Shown: positions 1 through 8,827 of the stretch, in pieces
How positions within the stretch are numbered: position 1 is the stretch's first letter
Layout: each line of letters begins with the position of its first letter
Assembly (NCBI GenBank): GCA_944383765.1
Contig: CALWQT010000011.1
Location: forward strand, 16,793-80,792
Source: an uncultured Lachnospiraceae bacterium
GTDB taxonomy: Bacteria > Bacillota > Clostridia > Lachnospirales > Lachnospiraceae
Reading direction: 5' to 3'
DNA length: 64,000 bases
Notes under the pieces: model-generated
What the model was told of the DNA's origin: nothing
What the model saw: the letters and a program-made list of their open reading frames with translations, nothing else
The model's database searches: none
Position numbers and translations under genes: made by a program

Positions 1-662
1 TCCGCAATCTGAACCTGCGGGAGCTGGCTTATGGTACAGAAAAAGCCCGGAATCTGTTTCGTGAAATGATACAGAAAGCGTCAAACGAAGTGGGTTTTGA
101 AGCCGAGGATATTCCTCTGATGGTCGAAGCAATTCCGTTATCCAATGAAAGCGTTATGCTGATCATTACCAAAATAGAAGACCCTGAAGAACTGGATACT
201 AGATTTTCCAAGTTTTCCCCGTCACCTGACGAAGATACTGATAATCTCCTCTCCTCCCTTGCAAGCGAACTGCTGGAAGGCGCTGATGGACTTCTGGGAA
301 AATTAACATCCTCTGTGGAATCTGCTCCAAAAAAACAGACAGAATCTTCTGCTGCTCCAGAAGAAGCAGAAAAAGTCTCTGTACGGATCTACCGTTTTGA
401 CAGTCTGGACAGTGTAACCGCTGCTGCCTGTGCAGTAAACGGCGGGTTCACCGGCATCAATACCCTGTATAAAAAGCCAGATACTTCCCAGTATTATCTG
501 GTCATACACAGTTCCGATTCTGACGATTGGAACAGCACCCTGAATATACTGGCAGAATACGGTTCCAAACAAAAATACGAATATGCCAGCGAGGCATATT
601 TTCAGGAACACTACGAAATCATTGTAAAAAACAAAGCACTTCAAGTACTGGCACTTATCTGA
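1..662 (+). CDS. mecA: Adaptor protein MecA, 3' part (5' end outside window)
   Basis: Adaptor that delivers substrates to the ClpC/ClpP protease. The reading frame is open from base 3 and enters from outside the window. The first visible residues (RNLNLRELAYGTEKARNLF) and the stretch DIPLMVEAIPLS followed by IITKIEDPEELDTRFSKFSP are characteristic of MecA. The acidic middle linker (about residues 70-120) and the C-terminal half, read as the ClpC-binding domain, end in a TGA followed directly by a strong terminator. Only the N-terminal start is missing. Function is assigned from family similarity; its substrates here are unknown. Confidence 0.93.
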   Translation, partial: RNLNLRELAYGTEKARNLFREMIQKASNEVGFEAEDIPLMVEAIPLSNESVMLIITKIEDPEELDTRFSKFSPSPDEDTDNLLSSLASELLEGADGLLGKLTSSVESAPKKQTESSAAPEEAEKVSVRIYRFDSLDSVTAAACAVNGGFTGINTLYKKPDTSQYYLVIHSSDSDDWNSTLNILAEYGSKQKYEYASEAYFQEHYEIIVKNKALQVLALI

Positions 663-674
663 CAGCGGATATGA

Positions 675-722
675 AAACAGGCTGTAGCACAGATCCTCAG
701 GGATCGCTACAGCCTGTTTTTA
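675..722 (+). terminator. Rho-independent terminator of mecA
   Basis: The sequence AAACAGGCTGTAGC at 675 pairs with GCTACAGCCTGTTT ending at 719, followed by a T-rich tail. It starts 13 bases after the mecA stop. Confidence 0.9.
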
Positions 723-749
723 CATCTGTTCTATTTTTGAATCCATGAT

Positions 750-950
750 TTATTTGGAAGCAAGCACTTCGTTCAGCTGGCTTACCAGAACATCACAATC
801 AATTCCATGGACCATGCAGGCCTCTGCCAGAGACTCTCCCTGAGAAGCCGGGCAGCCTAAACAATGCATTCCTGCACGCATCAGTATCGGCGCAACACAT
901 TCATCTACCTGAATCAATTCACCGATTAACATATCTTTACTGATCTGCAT
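750..950 (-). CDS. DUF1858 domain protein (CxxC redox-disulfide type)
   Basis: Small 66-residue cytosolic protein. Residues [10 protein letters not shown] give a CxxC pair typical of the DUF1858 / 'hybrid cluster protein-associated redox disulfide' family; a third Cys lies in EACMVHG. The family is a helical fold of unknown biochemical role, often near redox or anaerobic metabolism genes. It is transcribed on its own, away from pflB, and a GGAGG-type ribosome site precedes the ATG (cctcctttt on the plus strand at about 960). No partner is evident from the neighbours beyond the divergently oriented fermentation operon. Confidence 0.85.
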   Translation of the reverse strand: MQISKDMLIGELIQVDECVAPILMRAGMHCLGCPASQGESLAEACMVHGIDCDVLVSQLNEVLASK

Positions 951-1092
951 ACGATATTTCCTCCTTTTTGTGATATTACTACTATAATACTTTTCCTACT
1001 GATTGGCAAGGTCTGTTTCTCTGCTTTCCCATGGATTAGATATTTCTAACTTTCTATAAGATAAAGTATGTGAAAAAATACACAGATTCCCC

Positions 1093-1121
1093 TTGACGTG
1101 TATACAGTATTTTTATATAAT
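1093..1121 (+). promoter_or_regulatory. Promoter of the pflB operon
   Basis: TTGACG (1093-1098), a 17-base spacer and TATAAT (1116-1121). The spacer contains the palindromic core GTATAC inside the 15-mer TGTATACAGTATTTT, which recurs upstream of adhE at about 22505. A roughly 90-base leader follows before the pflB ribosome site AAGGAGG. Confidence 0.85.
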
Positions 1122-1215
1122 GAGTTCATCATTATTGAGTCTTACCTCTTGATAATGATTTCAGTTTTCATTATAATAACTATATCACAGTTTATAAAAG
1201 GAGGATTTTCCAACA

Positions 1216-3324
1216 ATGAGAGATGAATGGCGTACATTCAACGGCGGTGTATGGGAAAAAGAAATCAACGTAAGAGATTTCATTCAGAAAAACTATACCC
1301 CCTACGACGGAAATGAAGAATTTCTTGCAGGCCCTACCCAGAATACCAAAGACCTGTGGGCTCAGGTCATGGACCTTTCCAAAAAGGAGCTGGAAGCCGG
1401 CGGTGTTCTGGATATGGATACAAAAATCATTTCCACAATTACATCTCATGGACCAGGTTACCTGAATAAAGAAAAAGAAACCATCGTTGGTTTTCAGACA
1501 GACAAGCCTTTTAAGCGTTCCCTGCAGCCTTACGGCGGAATCCGTATGGCAGAAAAAGCCTGTGCTGACAATGGTTACAAAGTAGATCCTGAAATCAGCG
1601 AATTCTTTACCGTACACAGAAAAACTCACAATGCAGGCGTTTTTGACGCATATACACCAGAAATGCGCGCCTGCCGTTCCAGCCATATTATCACCGGACT
1701 TCCTGATGCTTACGGCCGTGGACGTATCATCGGCGACTATCGTCGTATTGCTCTTTACGGTGTAGACCGTCTGATTGAAGATAAGGAAGAGCAGAAAGCA
1801 ACAACCCGTACTATCATGTATTCTGATGTTATCCGGGAAAGAGAAGAACTTTCTGAGCAGATCCGTGCTCTCCATGAACTGAAAAAACTGGGTGAAATTT
1901 ACGGATACGATATTTCCAGACCGGCTACCGATGTAAAAGAAGCAATTCAGTGGACTTATTTCGGATACCTGGCTGCTGTGAAAGAGCAGAACGGTGCTGC
2001 CATGTCTCTTGGCCGTACTTCTACTTTTATTGATATCTACGCAGAGCGTGACCTGAAAGAAGGCAAATATACAGAAGAACAGATCCAGGAATTTGTGGAT
2101 CACTTCATTATGAAGCTGCGTCTTGTAAAATTCGCCCGTACTCCGGAATACAATGCCCTGTTCTCAGGAGATCCTACCTGGGTAACAGAATCCATCGGCG
2201 GTGTTGGTATTGATGGCCGTCATATGGTAACCAAGATGTCCTATCGTTACCTGCACACTCTGGAAAATCTGGGAACAGCTCCAGAACCGAACCTGACCGT
2301 TCTCTGGTCTACCAGACTTCCTATGAACTTCAAGCGGTTCTGCGCAAAGACTTCTATCATGTCTTCCTCTATCCAGTATGAGAATGATGACCTGATGAGA
2401 GTTACCCACGGCGATGACTACGCCATTGCCTGCTGCGTATCTTCCATGCGTGTGGGCAAGGAAATGCAGTTCTTCGGTGCCAGAGCAAACCTGGCAAAAT
2501 GTCTGCTCTACGCTATCAACGGCGGTGTAGATGAAGTTTCCAAGAAGCAGGTAGGACCGAAATACCGTCCGATCACCTCTGAATATCTGGATTATGATGA
2601 GGTAATGGCTGCTTACAAGGATATGATGAAATGGCTGGCTCAGGTCTATGTAAATGCCCTGAACATCATTCATTTCATGCATGATAAATACTGCTATGAA
2701 AGAATCCAGATGGCTCTTCACGATAAAAAGGTAACCCGCTGGTTTGCTACCGGTATTGCTGGCCTTTCTGTAGTAGCTGACTCTCTGTCCGCTATCAAAT
2801 ACGCAAAGGTAAAGACCATCCGTGACGAAAACGGCATTGTCGTAGATTATGAAGTAGAAGGTGATTTCCCGAAATACGGAAACAACGATGACCGGGTAGA
2901 CAGCATTGCCAGTGAACTGGTACACACCTTTATGAACTATGTCAGAGGAAACCACACTTACCGTGGCGGTATTCCTACTACTTCTATTCTGACCATTACT
3001 TCCAATGTCGTATACGGAAAGAATACCGGATCCACCCCTGACGGCAGAAAAGCAGGCGAACCATTCGCTCCTGGAGCTAACCCAATGCATCACCGTGATG
3101 CCCATGGTGCAGTAGCTTCCCTGGCTTCTGTATCCAAGCTTCCTTTCAAAGATGCTCAGGACGGTATCTCCAATACCTTCTCCATCATTCCGGATGCTCT
3201 TGGAAAAGACAATCAGGTATTTATGGGAGATCTGGATATCGAGATTGCCGGCTTTAACGGCGAATGCTGCAGCGGCGGCGCCTGCGACGGCGCAACCCTG
3301 TTTGAAGGGCTTGACAGAGAATAA
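1216..3324 (+). CDS. pflB: Pyruvate formate-lyase catalytic chain lacking the glycyl-radical domain
   Basis: Formate C-acetyltransferase: converts pyruvate and CoA to acetyl-CoA and formate in the cytoplasm. 702 residues. The thiyl-forming Cys pair is in YAIACCVSS (Cys406-Cys407), and the start [23 protein letters not shown] is typical of PFL. Full-length enzymes are about 740-760 residues and end in the glycyl-radical loop RVSGYA. This protein instead stops after [21 protein letters not shown], and that C-terminal domain is encoded by the next gene. The intergenic sequence holds in-frame stops and a new ribosome site, so a simple frameshift does not explain the split. First gene of a pfl-grcA-pflA unit. 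Confidence 0.93.
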   Translation: MRDEWRTFNGGVWEKEINVRDFIQKNYTPYDGNEEFLAGPTQNTKDLWAQVMDLSKKELEAGGVLDMDTKIISTITSHGPGYLNKEKETIVGFQTDKPFKRSLQPYGGIRMAEKACADNGYKVDPEISEFFTVHRKTHNAGVFDAYTPEMRACRSSHIITGLPDAYGRGRIIGDYRRIALYGVDRLIEDKEEQKATTRTIMYSDVIREREELSEQIRALHELKKLGEIYGYDISRPATDVKEAIQWTYFGYLAAVKEQNGAAMSLGRTSTFIDIYAERDLKEGKYTEEQIQEFVDHFIMKLRLVKFARTPEYNALFSGDPTWVTESIGGVGIDGRHMVTKMSYRYLHTLENLGTAPEPNLTVLWSTRLPMNFKRFCAKTSIMSSSIQYENDDLMRVTHGDDYAIACCVSSMRVGKEMQFFGARANLAKCLLYAINGGVDEVSKKQVGPKYRPITSEYLDYDEVMAAYKDMMKWLAQVYVNALNIIHFMHDKYCYERIQMALHDKKVTRWFATGIAGLSVVADSLSAIKYAKVKTIRDENGIVVDYEVEGDFPKYGNNDDRVDSIASELVHTFMNYVRGNHTYRGGIPTTSILTITSNVVYGKNTGSTPDGRKAGEPFAPGANPMHHRDAHGAVASLASVSKLPFKDAQDGISNTFSIIPDALGKDNQVFMGDLDIEIAGFNGECCSGGACDGATLFEGLDRE

Positions 3325-3365
3325 TTTTTGAGTTATAGACAAATTAATTGAAGGAGGTTTTCATT

Positions 3366-3611
3366 ATGACAAATATCAATGATGCACAGGTTGACAACTT
3401 AGTATCTTTATTAGACGGATATGCTGCTCAGGGCGGCCATCATCTGAATGTAAACGTATTTACCAAAGACACTCTGCTGGATGCTCAGGCTCATCCGGAA
3501 AAATATCCTCAGCTGACTGTCCGTGTTTCCGGATACGCAGTAAACTTTAATAAACTGACCAAGGAGCAGCAGGACGAAGTTATTTCCCGTACGTTCCATA
3601 CGGCTATCTGA
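3366..3611 (+). CDS. Stand-alone glycyl-radical domain protein (GrcA/YfiD-like), second PFL chain
   Basis: 81-residue protein equivalent to the C-terminal domain of PFL. It contains [26 protein letters not shown] and the radical-bearing loop RVSGYAV (Gly56), ending [11 protein letters not shown] 3366 is preferred over the upstream TTG 3348 because AAGGAGG (3351-3357) sits 8 bases before it. The family precedent is E. coli GrcA (YfiD), which replaces an oxygen-damaged PFL C-terminus. Here the adjacent pflB has no such domain of its own, so this protein is probably an obligate subunit and not a repair part (inference). It lies between pflB and the activase gene pflA. Confidence 0.9.
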   Translation: MTNINDAQVDNLVSLLDGYAAQGGHHLNVNVFTKDTLLDAQAHPEKYPQLTVRVSGYAVNFNKLTKEQQDEVISRTFHTAI

Positions 3612-3631
3612 TAACGAAGCAAAACAATCAG

Positions 3632-3671
3632 ACGAGGAGGAAACCTTCGGTTTTCTCCTTGTTCTTTGTTT
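3632..3671 (+). terminator. Hairpin with T-rich tail between the radical-domain gene and pflA
   Basis: A 14-bp stem (3632-3645 with 3649-3662, loop TTC, two G-T pairs) is followed by TTCTTTGTTTT. It sits 20 bases after the stop codon and about 40 before the pflA start. It probably ends most transcripts and lets a fraction continue into pflA. Confidence 0.75.
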
Positions 3672-3700
3672 TCAAGGTTTTGTTTTAAGGAGGGGTATAA

Positions 3701-4450
3701 ATGAAAGGATATATTCATTCAATTGAAAGTTTCGGCACTGTAGACGGCCCTGGCGTGCGGCTTGTGGTATTTGTAAAAGGCTGCCCTATGCGCTGTCTGT
3801 ACTGCCATAATCCGGATACCTGGACGATGGACGGAGCAGAAGAAATGGAACCTCAGGAAATTATTGACCAGTTTAATTCTGCAAGAGCCTATTACCGCAA
3901 CGGCGGCATCACAGTTACCGGCGGAGAACCCCTCCTTCAGCCTGAGTTCGTCACAGAACTGTTCTCTCTCGCAAAAGCAGAAGGAATCCATACCTGTATT
4001 GATACCTGCGGTATCACCTTTCATCCTGGCAATGCAGCATATATGGAAAAGCTGAACCGCCTTCTGAAACTGACCGACCTGATCCTGCTGGATATCAAAC
4101 ATATTGATCCGGAAGAACACCAAAAACTATGTTCCCAGCCTAATGCCCCAATCCTGGCTTTTGCCAGATATTTAAGCGATATCCATCTTCCTGTATGGAT
4201 ACGGCATGTGGTAGTTCCTGGGATTACCCAGGACCCCCATTGGCTTTATGAGACAGGTCGTTTTATCGGAACTTTAAATAATGTAAAAGCACTGGACGTT
4301 CTGCCTTACCATGATATGGGAAAGATCAAATACGAAAAACTGGGAATGGATTATCCCTTAAAAGACACTCCGCCTTTAAAAAAAGAAGAAGCAATGGCCG
4401 CCAGAAAAATAATTTTGGAAGGCATTCGTGCTTCTAAATTAAAACAATAA
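3701..4450 (+). CDS. pflA: Pyruvate formate-lyase activating enzyme
   Basis: Radical SAM enzyme (249 residues) that abstracts a hydrogen from the PFL glycine using a [4Fe-4S] cluster and S-adenosylmethionine. The N-terminus has the activase pattern FGTVDGPGVR and the cluster motif CPMRCLYC (Cys28, Cys32, Cys35); a GGEPLLQ motif lies at about residue 79. ATG 3701 follows AAGGAGGGG. Its target in this organism should be Gly56 of the separate radical-domain protein encoded just upstream. A ferredoxin gene follows and may be the electron donor. Confidence 0.95.
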   Translation: MKGYIHSIESFGTVDGPGVRLVVFVKGCPMRCLYCHNPDTWTMDGAEEMEPQEIIDQFNSARAYYRNGGITVTGGEPLLQPEFVTELFSLAKAEGIHTCIDTCGITFHPGNAAYMEKLNRLLKLTDLILLDIKHIDPEEHQKLCSQPNAPILAFARYLSDIHLPVWIRHVVVPGITQDPHWLYETGRFIGTLNNVKALDVLPYHDMGKIKYEKLGMDYPLKDTPPLKKEEAMAARKIILEGIRASKLKQ

Positions 4451-4466
4451 AAACAAGATTTTCCTC

Positions 4467-4495
4467 TTGAATATTTAATCTATTTAAGATACAAT
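4467..4495 (+). promoter_or_regulatory. Promoter of the ferredoxin gene
   Basis: TTGAAT (4467-4472), 17-base spacer, TACAAT (4490-4495), just after pflA and 40 bases before the ferredoxin start. It suggests the ferredoxin is also transcribed independently of pfl. Confidence 0.6.
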
Positions 4496-4534
4496 AGACA
4501 ATAATCTATACAATATTTTAAGGAGGTACTTACA

Positions 4535-4702
4535 ATGGCATATGTAATTACTGATACCTGTGTTTCCTGTGGCGCTTGTGCCGCTGAGTGTCCGGTAAAT
4601 GCAATTTCTGAAGGCGATGGCAAATATGTAATCGACGCTGATACCTGCATCGACTGCGGTACCTGTGCTGCTACTTGCCCGACCGGCGCTATCGAAGGTT
4701 AA
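4535..4702 (+). CDS. 2[4Fe-4S] ferredoxin
   Basis: 55-residue clostridial-type ferredoxin. It has two cluster motifs, CVSCGACAAECP and CIDCGTCAATCP, each CxxCxxC...CP, and the usual start MAYVITDTC. AAGGAGG stands 9 bases before the ATG. It is a low-potential electron carrier in the cytoplasm. Its position directly after pflA makes it a candidate reductant for PFL activation, but ferredoxins of this class serve many enzymes. It has its own promoter and terminator. Confidence 0.95.
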   Translation: MAYVITDTCVSCGACAAECPVNAISEGDGKYVIDADTCIDCGTCAATCPTGAIEG

Positions 4703-4714
4703 TTGTTCTTACAT

Positions 4715-4746
4715 AAAAGCCCCTTCCGCAGGAAGGGGCTTTTATT
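4715..4746 (+). terminator. Terminator of the ferredoxin gene
   Basis: AAAAGCCCCTTCC (4715-4727) pairs with GGAAGGGGCTTTT (4731-4743), followed by TATT. Confidence 0.93.
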
Positions 4747-4783
4747 CTATCTGTAATCATATATATGATATAAGGAGGCTTTT

Positions 4784-5506
4784 ATGAGAAAACCTGTGAT
4801 CGGGCTGACTGCCAGCCACAATATTGACAATAACGATATTTTCATGCGTCCCACCTATCTGAGGTCTCTGACCAATGCCGGAGCGCTTCCTCTCCTTCTT
4901 CCACTGGAAATATCTGAAGAAGACTGCCGTCAGCTGATTGATATGGTAGACGGTATTTTGTTTACCGGGGGCGACGATATCCACCCATTTTTATACGGAG
5001 AGGACACTCATCTGAAATGCGGAGCTGTTTCCCAGGCCAGAGACTCCCTGGAACTTACCCTGTTTTCCATGGCCATGGAAGCCGGGAAACCTATCTTTGG
5101 CATATGCAGAGGCTTACAGCTGATCAATGTCGCTATGGGAGGCACGTTATATCAGGATCTTCCGTCCCAATTTACCTCTGACTTTCCTATTGCCCACAAA
5201 CAGCCATTCCCATATAAAATTCCATCTCATACGGTAGATATTGAAAAGGACACCCTTCTTTCCCGTATTCTGGGTGAAGATGTGTCCTCTATCGCAGTAA
5301 ACAGTATGCACCATCAGGCGATCAAAGACCTGGCTAATGGTCTGTCCTCCTGTGCAGTCGCTCCCGACCAGCTGATCGAAGCTGCTTATGCACCGGATTA
5401 TCCTTTCCTTCTTGGTGTCCAGTGGCATCCGGAGCATCTGTCTTCCTTCCAGCCGGAAGCAGCGAAATTATTTGAAGCATTCGTAAACGCCTGTCATGTC
5501 AGCTGA
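4784..5506 (+). CDS. Class I glutamine amidotransferase-like hydrolase (peptidase C26 / PuuD-like)
   Basis: 240-residue cytosolic enzyme of the gamma-glutamyl-GABA hydrolase family. The nucleophile elbow is FGICRGLQ (Cys108), and the catalytic His-Glu pair is in GVQWHPEH near the C-terminus. The oxyanion-type GGDDIHP motif lies at about residue 62. Family members cleave gamma-glutamyl amides in putrescine breakdown, or related substrates. No other putrescine genes are adjacent, so the substrate is open. It has a good ribosome site (AAGGAGG) and its 3' end overlaps the convergent TSUP gene by 13 bases. Confidence 0.88.
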   Translation: MRKPVIGLTASHNIDNNDIFMRPTYLRSLTNAGALPLLLPLEISEEDCRQLIDMVDGILFTGGDDIHPFLYGEDTHLKCGAVSQARDSLELTLFSMAMEAGKPIFGICRGLQLINVAMGGTLYQDLPSQFTSDFPIAHKQPFPYKIPSHTVDIEKDTLLSRILGEDVSSIAVNSMHHQAIKDLANGLSSCAVAPDQLIEAAYAPDYPFLLGVQWHPEHLSSFQPEAAKLFEAFVNACHVS

Positions 5507-6225
5507 GATACACAGCTTATAGTCCCGGCCACAATAAGCAGGATGTTGACCACATACATAAATACTTTCTGGCTCACTTTCCTGCTTATGATCCCGCCGG
5601 CAAAAATACCTGCAAATACTGCCGGCACTCCCAGCAGAGCATAACGGAAGCTTTCTGCCGGCAGCATTCCCACAAACCCATATTGAAGCACTGCCGCCAG
5701 GCTGGTTGTGGTCCACACAAGCGCCAGGGTCGCACGGAAGCTTTGCTTATCTTTTATTTCCTGCTGGGCATACAGTACGACAAAACTTCCACCGCCGGAT
5801 ACTGCCCCCTGGGCCACACCGCCGGCAAACAGGAAAAATCTCTGCAGCCATTTCCCAAAGTAAAAAGATGCCACCTTCTGGTTGTGAAGTTTGATCAGTC
5901 CGTAAATACCAATGACGATCATCAGCAGCCCTAACGTTACCTTGATCACCAGGATAGGCATAACTTTCAGAAACGCCACACCAAACGGCAATCCAATGCA
6001 CATATAAAGCAAAATGATTCCCAGTTTTCTCCAGTTTATATTTCTCCACCATCGGATGGCAATATATACATTCAAAATACAGGTCATGCTGGACGCTACA
6101 ATGATCATCTTTGCATCAAACATCTGGGTCAGAAAAGGAAGGCTCAGCAGACCTGCACCAAAACCTGCCAGTGATCCCAGCACATTTGCAGTAAAAAGGA
6201 TCAATAAATATAATACGATTTCCAT
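5494..6225 (-). CDS. TSUP-family membrane transporter (TauE/SafE)
   Basis: 243-residue integral membrane protein with about eight hydrophobic segments. It has the TSUP N-terminal pattern GSLAGFGAGLLSLPFL and an internal repeat-like GGVAQGAVSGGGSFVVLY. The family exports sulfite, sulfonates or other organic anions across the cytoplasmic membrane. The gene follows the amidohydrolase gene by 19 bases on the same strand, so the two likely form one transcript, and the transported compound may be linked to that enzyme's substrate or product (inference). Confidence 0.87.
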   Translation of the reverse strand: MEIVLYLLILFTANVLGSLAGFGAGLLSLPFLTQMFDAKMIIVASSMTCILNVYIAIRWWRNINWRKLGIILLYMCIGLPFGVAFLKVMPILVIKVTLGLLMIVIGIYGLIKLHNQKVASFYFGKWLQRFFLFAGGVAQGAVSGGGSFVVLYAQQEIKDKQSFRATLALVWTTTSLAAVLQYGFVGMLPAESFRYALLGVPAVFAGIFAGGIISRKVSQKVFMYVVNILLIVAGTISCVSQLT

Positions 6226-6244
6226 ATCTTTTTCCTGCTTCCTT

Positions 6245-7111
6245 TTATAACTTTAACAGTCTCTTTGCATTCTTATAAAGCAGAAGTTCTTTCACTTCTT
6301 CTTCCAGAGGAAGTTCCATAAACTGCTCCAGGCTCTGTTTCAAAGGTCTTACCGGATAACTGGTGGCAAACATCATCCGGTATCTCATATAGGAATTTGC
6401 CGCCCGGACAAATTCATCTCCAAATGGCATATTGGGGATATTCATAAAAAAGTCAGGGTAAAAATAAATATTCTGGCAATGAAGGGCCGCTCCCAGAAAT
6501 TCCTGTACGTAGGGCCAGCAGCCATGAGAAACCGTAAATGTCACTCTTGGGAACCTTAGCGCGGCTCTCTGCACATTCAGCGGATTACAATAGGTCAGGT
6601 CTTCACCTGCCAGTACACTTAAAGTAAACGCACAGATCAGTCCCAGCTCTTCACACTTTTCATAAATACAGTCCAATGACCTGTCATCCACATACTTAGG
6701 AGGCATACACCAGCCAGGTTCCATAGCGATTCCCCGGATATGGTATGTTTCATAACATCTCTCAATTTCCTTTACCGCCCCTTCCGGATCGGAAGCATCC
6801 ACAGCCGGAAAGGAAATAAATTTCCCAGGAAACAGCTGTTCCATCTCACACACATCATCATTATTCACTCTTGCCATACCTGGCCGCACCATACGCCCTT
6901 GTACTACCTGCATATCAATACCGGATTCTTCCAGTTCTTTCATATACAGTTCAAAATCTCCTGTCCTGGCGGATTCAATTCCCACACTGTTTAAATAAAT
7001 TCCCGGAATATCTTCCGGATGCCTAAAATTGTCCTCCATGGGACGAGGGAAAAAATTCCCCTCTGTCACAAACCCCTTATACGGAGGTCTTGTCCTAAAA
7101 TCGATAACCAT
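6245..7111 (-). CDS. Amidohydrolase-family protein (TIM-barrel, amidohydrolase 2 type)
   Basis: 288 residues. The start MVIDFRTRPPYKGF, the internal RGIAMEPGW and the late SHGCWPYVQEF are typical of the amidohydrolase-2 / ACMSD-like group. The N-terminal metal motif is DFRTRP and not the usual DxHxH, as in many members of this subgroup, so metal use and activity are uncertain. Members hydrolyse or decarboxylate small carboxylic compounds. It is divergent from a LysR regulator across a 90-base AT-rich gap and upstream of a TSUP exporter gene, an arrangement typical of a substrate-induced pathway. The substrate is unknown. Confidence 0.85.
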   Translation of the reverse strand: MVIDFRTRPPYKGFVTEGNFFPRPMEDNFRHPEDIPGIYLNSVGIESARTGDFELYMKELEESGIDMQVVQGRMVRPGMARVNNDDVCEMEQLFPGKFISFPAVDASDPEGAVKEIERCYETYHIRGIAMEPGWCMPPKYVDDRSLDCIYEKCEELGLICAFTLSVLAGEDLTYCNPLNVQRAALRFPRVTFTVSHGCWPYVQEFLGAALHCQNIYFYPDFFMNIPNMPFGDEFVRAANSYMRYRMMFATSYPVRPLKQSLEQFMELPLEEEVKELLLYKNAKRLLKL

Positions 7112-7200
7112 ATCCTTATCCTCGCTTTCCGCTGTTTTCGTTGAAATATAATAAGTTATTTGTTATTATAAGTAATAAATTGATAAAAAGGAGGTTAATC

Positions 7201-8088
7201 ATGAGCCTGCGCCATTTAAGAATTTTCGTAGCCGTCGCAGAATTAGGGAATATGCACGCCGCTGCCAGGAAACTGTTTATCGCTCAGCCTGCCATCAGCC
7301 AGGCAATCAGCGAAATCGAACGGTTTTATAATGTAAAACTTTTTGAGCGGCTTTCCAGAAAACTTTATATCACCCCCACAGGTGAACAGTTTCTGTTTTA
7401 TGCCCGCCATATCCTGGCATTATACAGTGATCTGGAACAGGAGATGAGCAACAAAGTGGATAACTTTCAGATCAATATCGGCGCCACCATCACCATTGGT
7501 ACCTGTCTGATTCCCCACATCATTTCTGAATTCAAAAAGGCTTATCCCCGCATGGAGCTTCAGGTATCTATCAATACAGCTGATTATCTGGCTCAGGAAC
7601 TTCTCCACAATGGTCTTGACATTGCCTTTGTGGAAAATGTCTACGAAGCTCAGGAACTGATTGCCGAACCTTTTTTAGATGATGAAATGATTCTGATCTG
7701 TTCTCCTGACCATCCATTTGCCCGGGAATCCCTCGTCTCTCTGGAAGAAATCAGCAAGGACAAGTATATTGCCCGGGAAAAAGGAACTCAAGAACCTTTT
7801 GTAGAATATATGCATCTTCATAACCTATCCCTGAATACGGTATGGTACTGCAATAATTCAGAAACCACCAAAATGGCTGTTATGAATAATTACGGTATTA
7901 CCTGTATTTCCAGACTGATCGCCGCAAAAGAACTGGCTGAAGGCTCTGTGGCCGAAATCCGTCTGGCTGATTCCACCCAACTTACCAGAAAAATGAAAAT
8001 GCTGTACCATAAGAGCAAATATCTGTCTGATCCTCTTCTGGAACTCATGGATATATGCCGGAACCTGGAGGTGACACTACCATGTTAG
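7201..8088 (+). CDS. LysR-family transcriptional regulator
   Basis: 295-residue cytosolic DNA-binding protein. The winged helix-turn-helix is at residues 1-60 (LRHLRIFVAVAELGNMHAAARKL...QPAISQAISEIE), followed by a periplasmic-binding-like effector domain (about 90-290). ATG 7201 is chosen because AAGGAGG precedes it by 7 bases; an upstream in-frame extension lacks a ribosome site. It is divergent from the amidohydrolase/TSUP pair. The gap (7112-7200) is rich in A/T with TTAT/ATAA inverted repeats, a plausible operator. It probably controls both directions. The inducer is unknown. Confidence 0.93.
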   Translation: MSLRHLRIFVAVAELGNMHAAARKLFIAQPAISQAISEIERFYNVKLFERLSRKLYITPTGEQFLFYARHILALYSDLEQEMSNKVDNFQINIGATITIGTCLIPHIISEFKKAYPRMELQVSINTADYLAQELLHNGLDIAFVENVYEAQELIAEPFLDDEMILICSPDHPFARESLVSLEEISKDKYIAREKGTQEPFVEYMHLHNLSLNTVWYCNNSETTKMAVMNNYGITCISRLIAAKELAEGSVAEIRLADSTQLTRKMKMLYHKSKYLSDPLLELMDICRNLEVTLPC

Positions 8089-8780
8089 ACCAAGCTTATT
8101 ATCAGATCTGGAGACCTGGACCAGACCCTAATTTTGTCACAGACCGCCATTTCAGTTCTTATCTGACCGAATGCTGCGACGGTTATGCAGCCTGTGAAAA
8201 CCGTTTAAGAAAACTACTGTCTTCTGCTGAAAAAAATGGTATCCGAGACCCACAGAACGCTTATCCTGGTACATATCAGGCAATCAAAAAAGCCACCTTT
8301 GAGCTTCAGGAGTCTGTCCGCCAGGTACTGAAAGCAAACGGGAAGAAAACAGTCCGTTGTGTGCCGGCAGAACACATTGCCCTGCTGGAACCTGCTATGA
8401 AACTGAGCTGTTATCAATGTTCCATCTCTCTGTTTGGAAGCGAATTTACTCTTTCTCCCTTCCATTCCCTTACGGAAGGCATTATGGAAAACTGGTACCT
8501 GGAACGGGCAGGTATTTTTTCCCGTCCCCAATCCGGAGAAGAATTTTCCATCATGGATCTGGTAACCGCTACAGCAGCCGTCCGCTGCCTTCTCTATGCC
8601 CAGTTCGGTCCCGTCTCAGAAACAGCCTTAAGCCCTGCAAAATGCAAAGGGGAAGGAACCGGGTACTTCAAATACAAAAGCCTGTTTCATCTTGTTCCTC
8701 CTGAATGGCCGGAAGAAGAACAATACGGTTTTTCTTTTTCCCAAAAACACAAAATTCCTTTAACGGTATATGCTTTTTAA
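8082..8780 (+). CDS. Conserved-looking protein of unknown function
   Basis: 232 residues, not recognised. The start MLDQAYYQIWRPGPDPNFVTD overlaps the LysR stop by 7 bases and is preceded by GGAGGTG; an earlier in-frame ATG at 8055 has no ribosome site. No signal peptide or membrane segment is visible. It contains KLSCYQCSISLFG (two Cys, three apart) and a run of aromatic residues near the C-terminus. It is translationally coupled to the LysR regulator, so it may act in the same pathway as the amidohydrolase. It ends at a bidirectional terminator. Confidence 0.75.
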   Translation: MLDQAYYQIWRPGPDPNFVTDRHFSSYLTECCDGYAACENRLRKLLSSAEKNGIRDPQNAYPGTYQAIKKATFELQESVRQVLKANGKKTVRCVPAEHIALLEPAMKLSCYQCSISLFGSEFTLSPFHSLTEGIMENWYLERAGIFSRPQSGEEFSIMDLVTATAAVRCLLYAQFGPVSETALSPAKCKGEGTGYFKYKSLFHLVPPEWPEEEQYGFSFSQKHKIPLTVYAF

Positions 8781-8792
8781 TCATGTTCTGAA

Positions 8793-8823
8793 ATAAAGTG
8801 TCCGGCAAGCCGGACACTTTATG
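8793..8823. terminator. Bidirectional terminator
   Basis: ATAAAGTGTCCGG at 8793 pairs with CCGGACACTTTAT ending at 8822. It lies between convergent genes and has A/T-rich flanks that serve both strands. Confidence 0.85.
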
Positions 8824-8827
8824 TTTT

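Noticed and set aside
1192..3342. Long minus-strand open frames inside pflB
   Set aside because: They are reverse-strand shadows of a recognised gene; codon pattern and homology favour pflB.
3348..3365. TTG start for the radical-domain protein
   Set aside because: Those codons are the ribosome-binding site itself; ATG 3366 has the right spacing.
3324..3366. pflB split caused by a frameshift or sequencing error
   Set aside because: The gap has in-frame stops, non-coding composition and a consensus ribosome site with correct spacing for the second gene.
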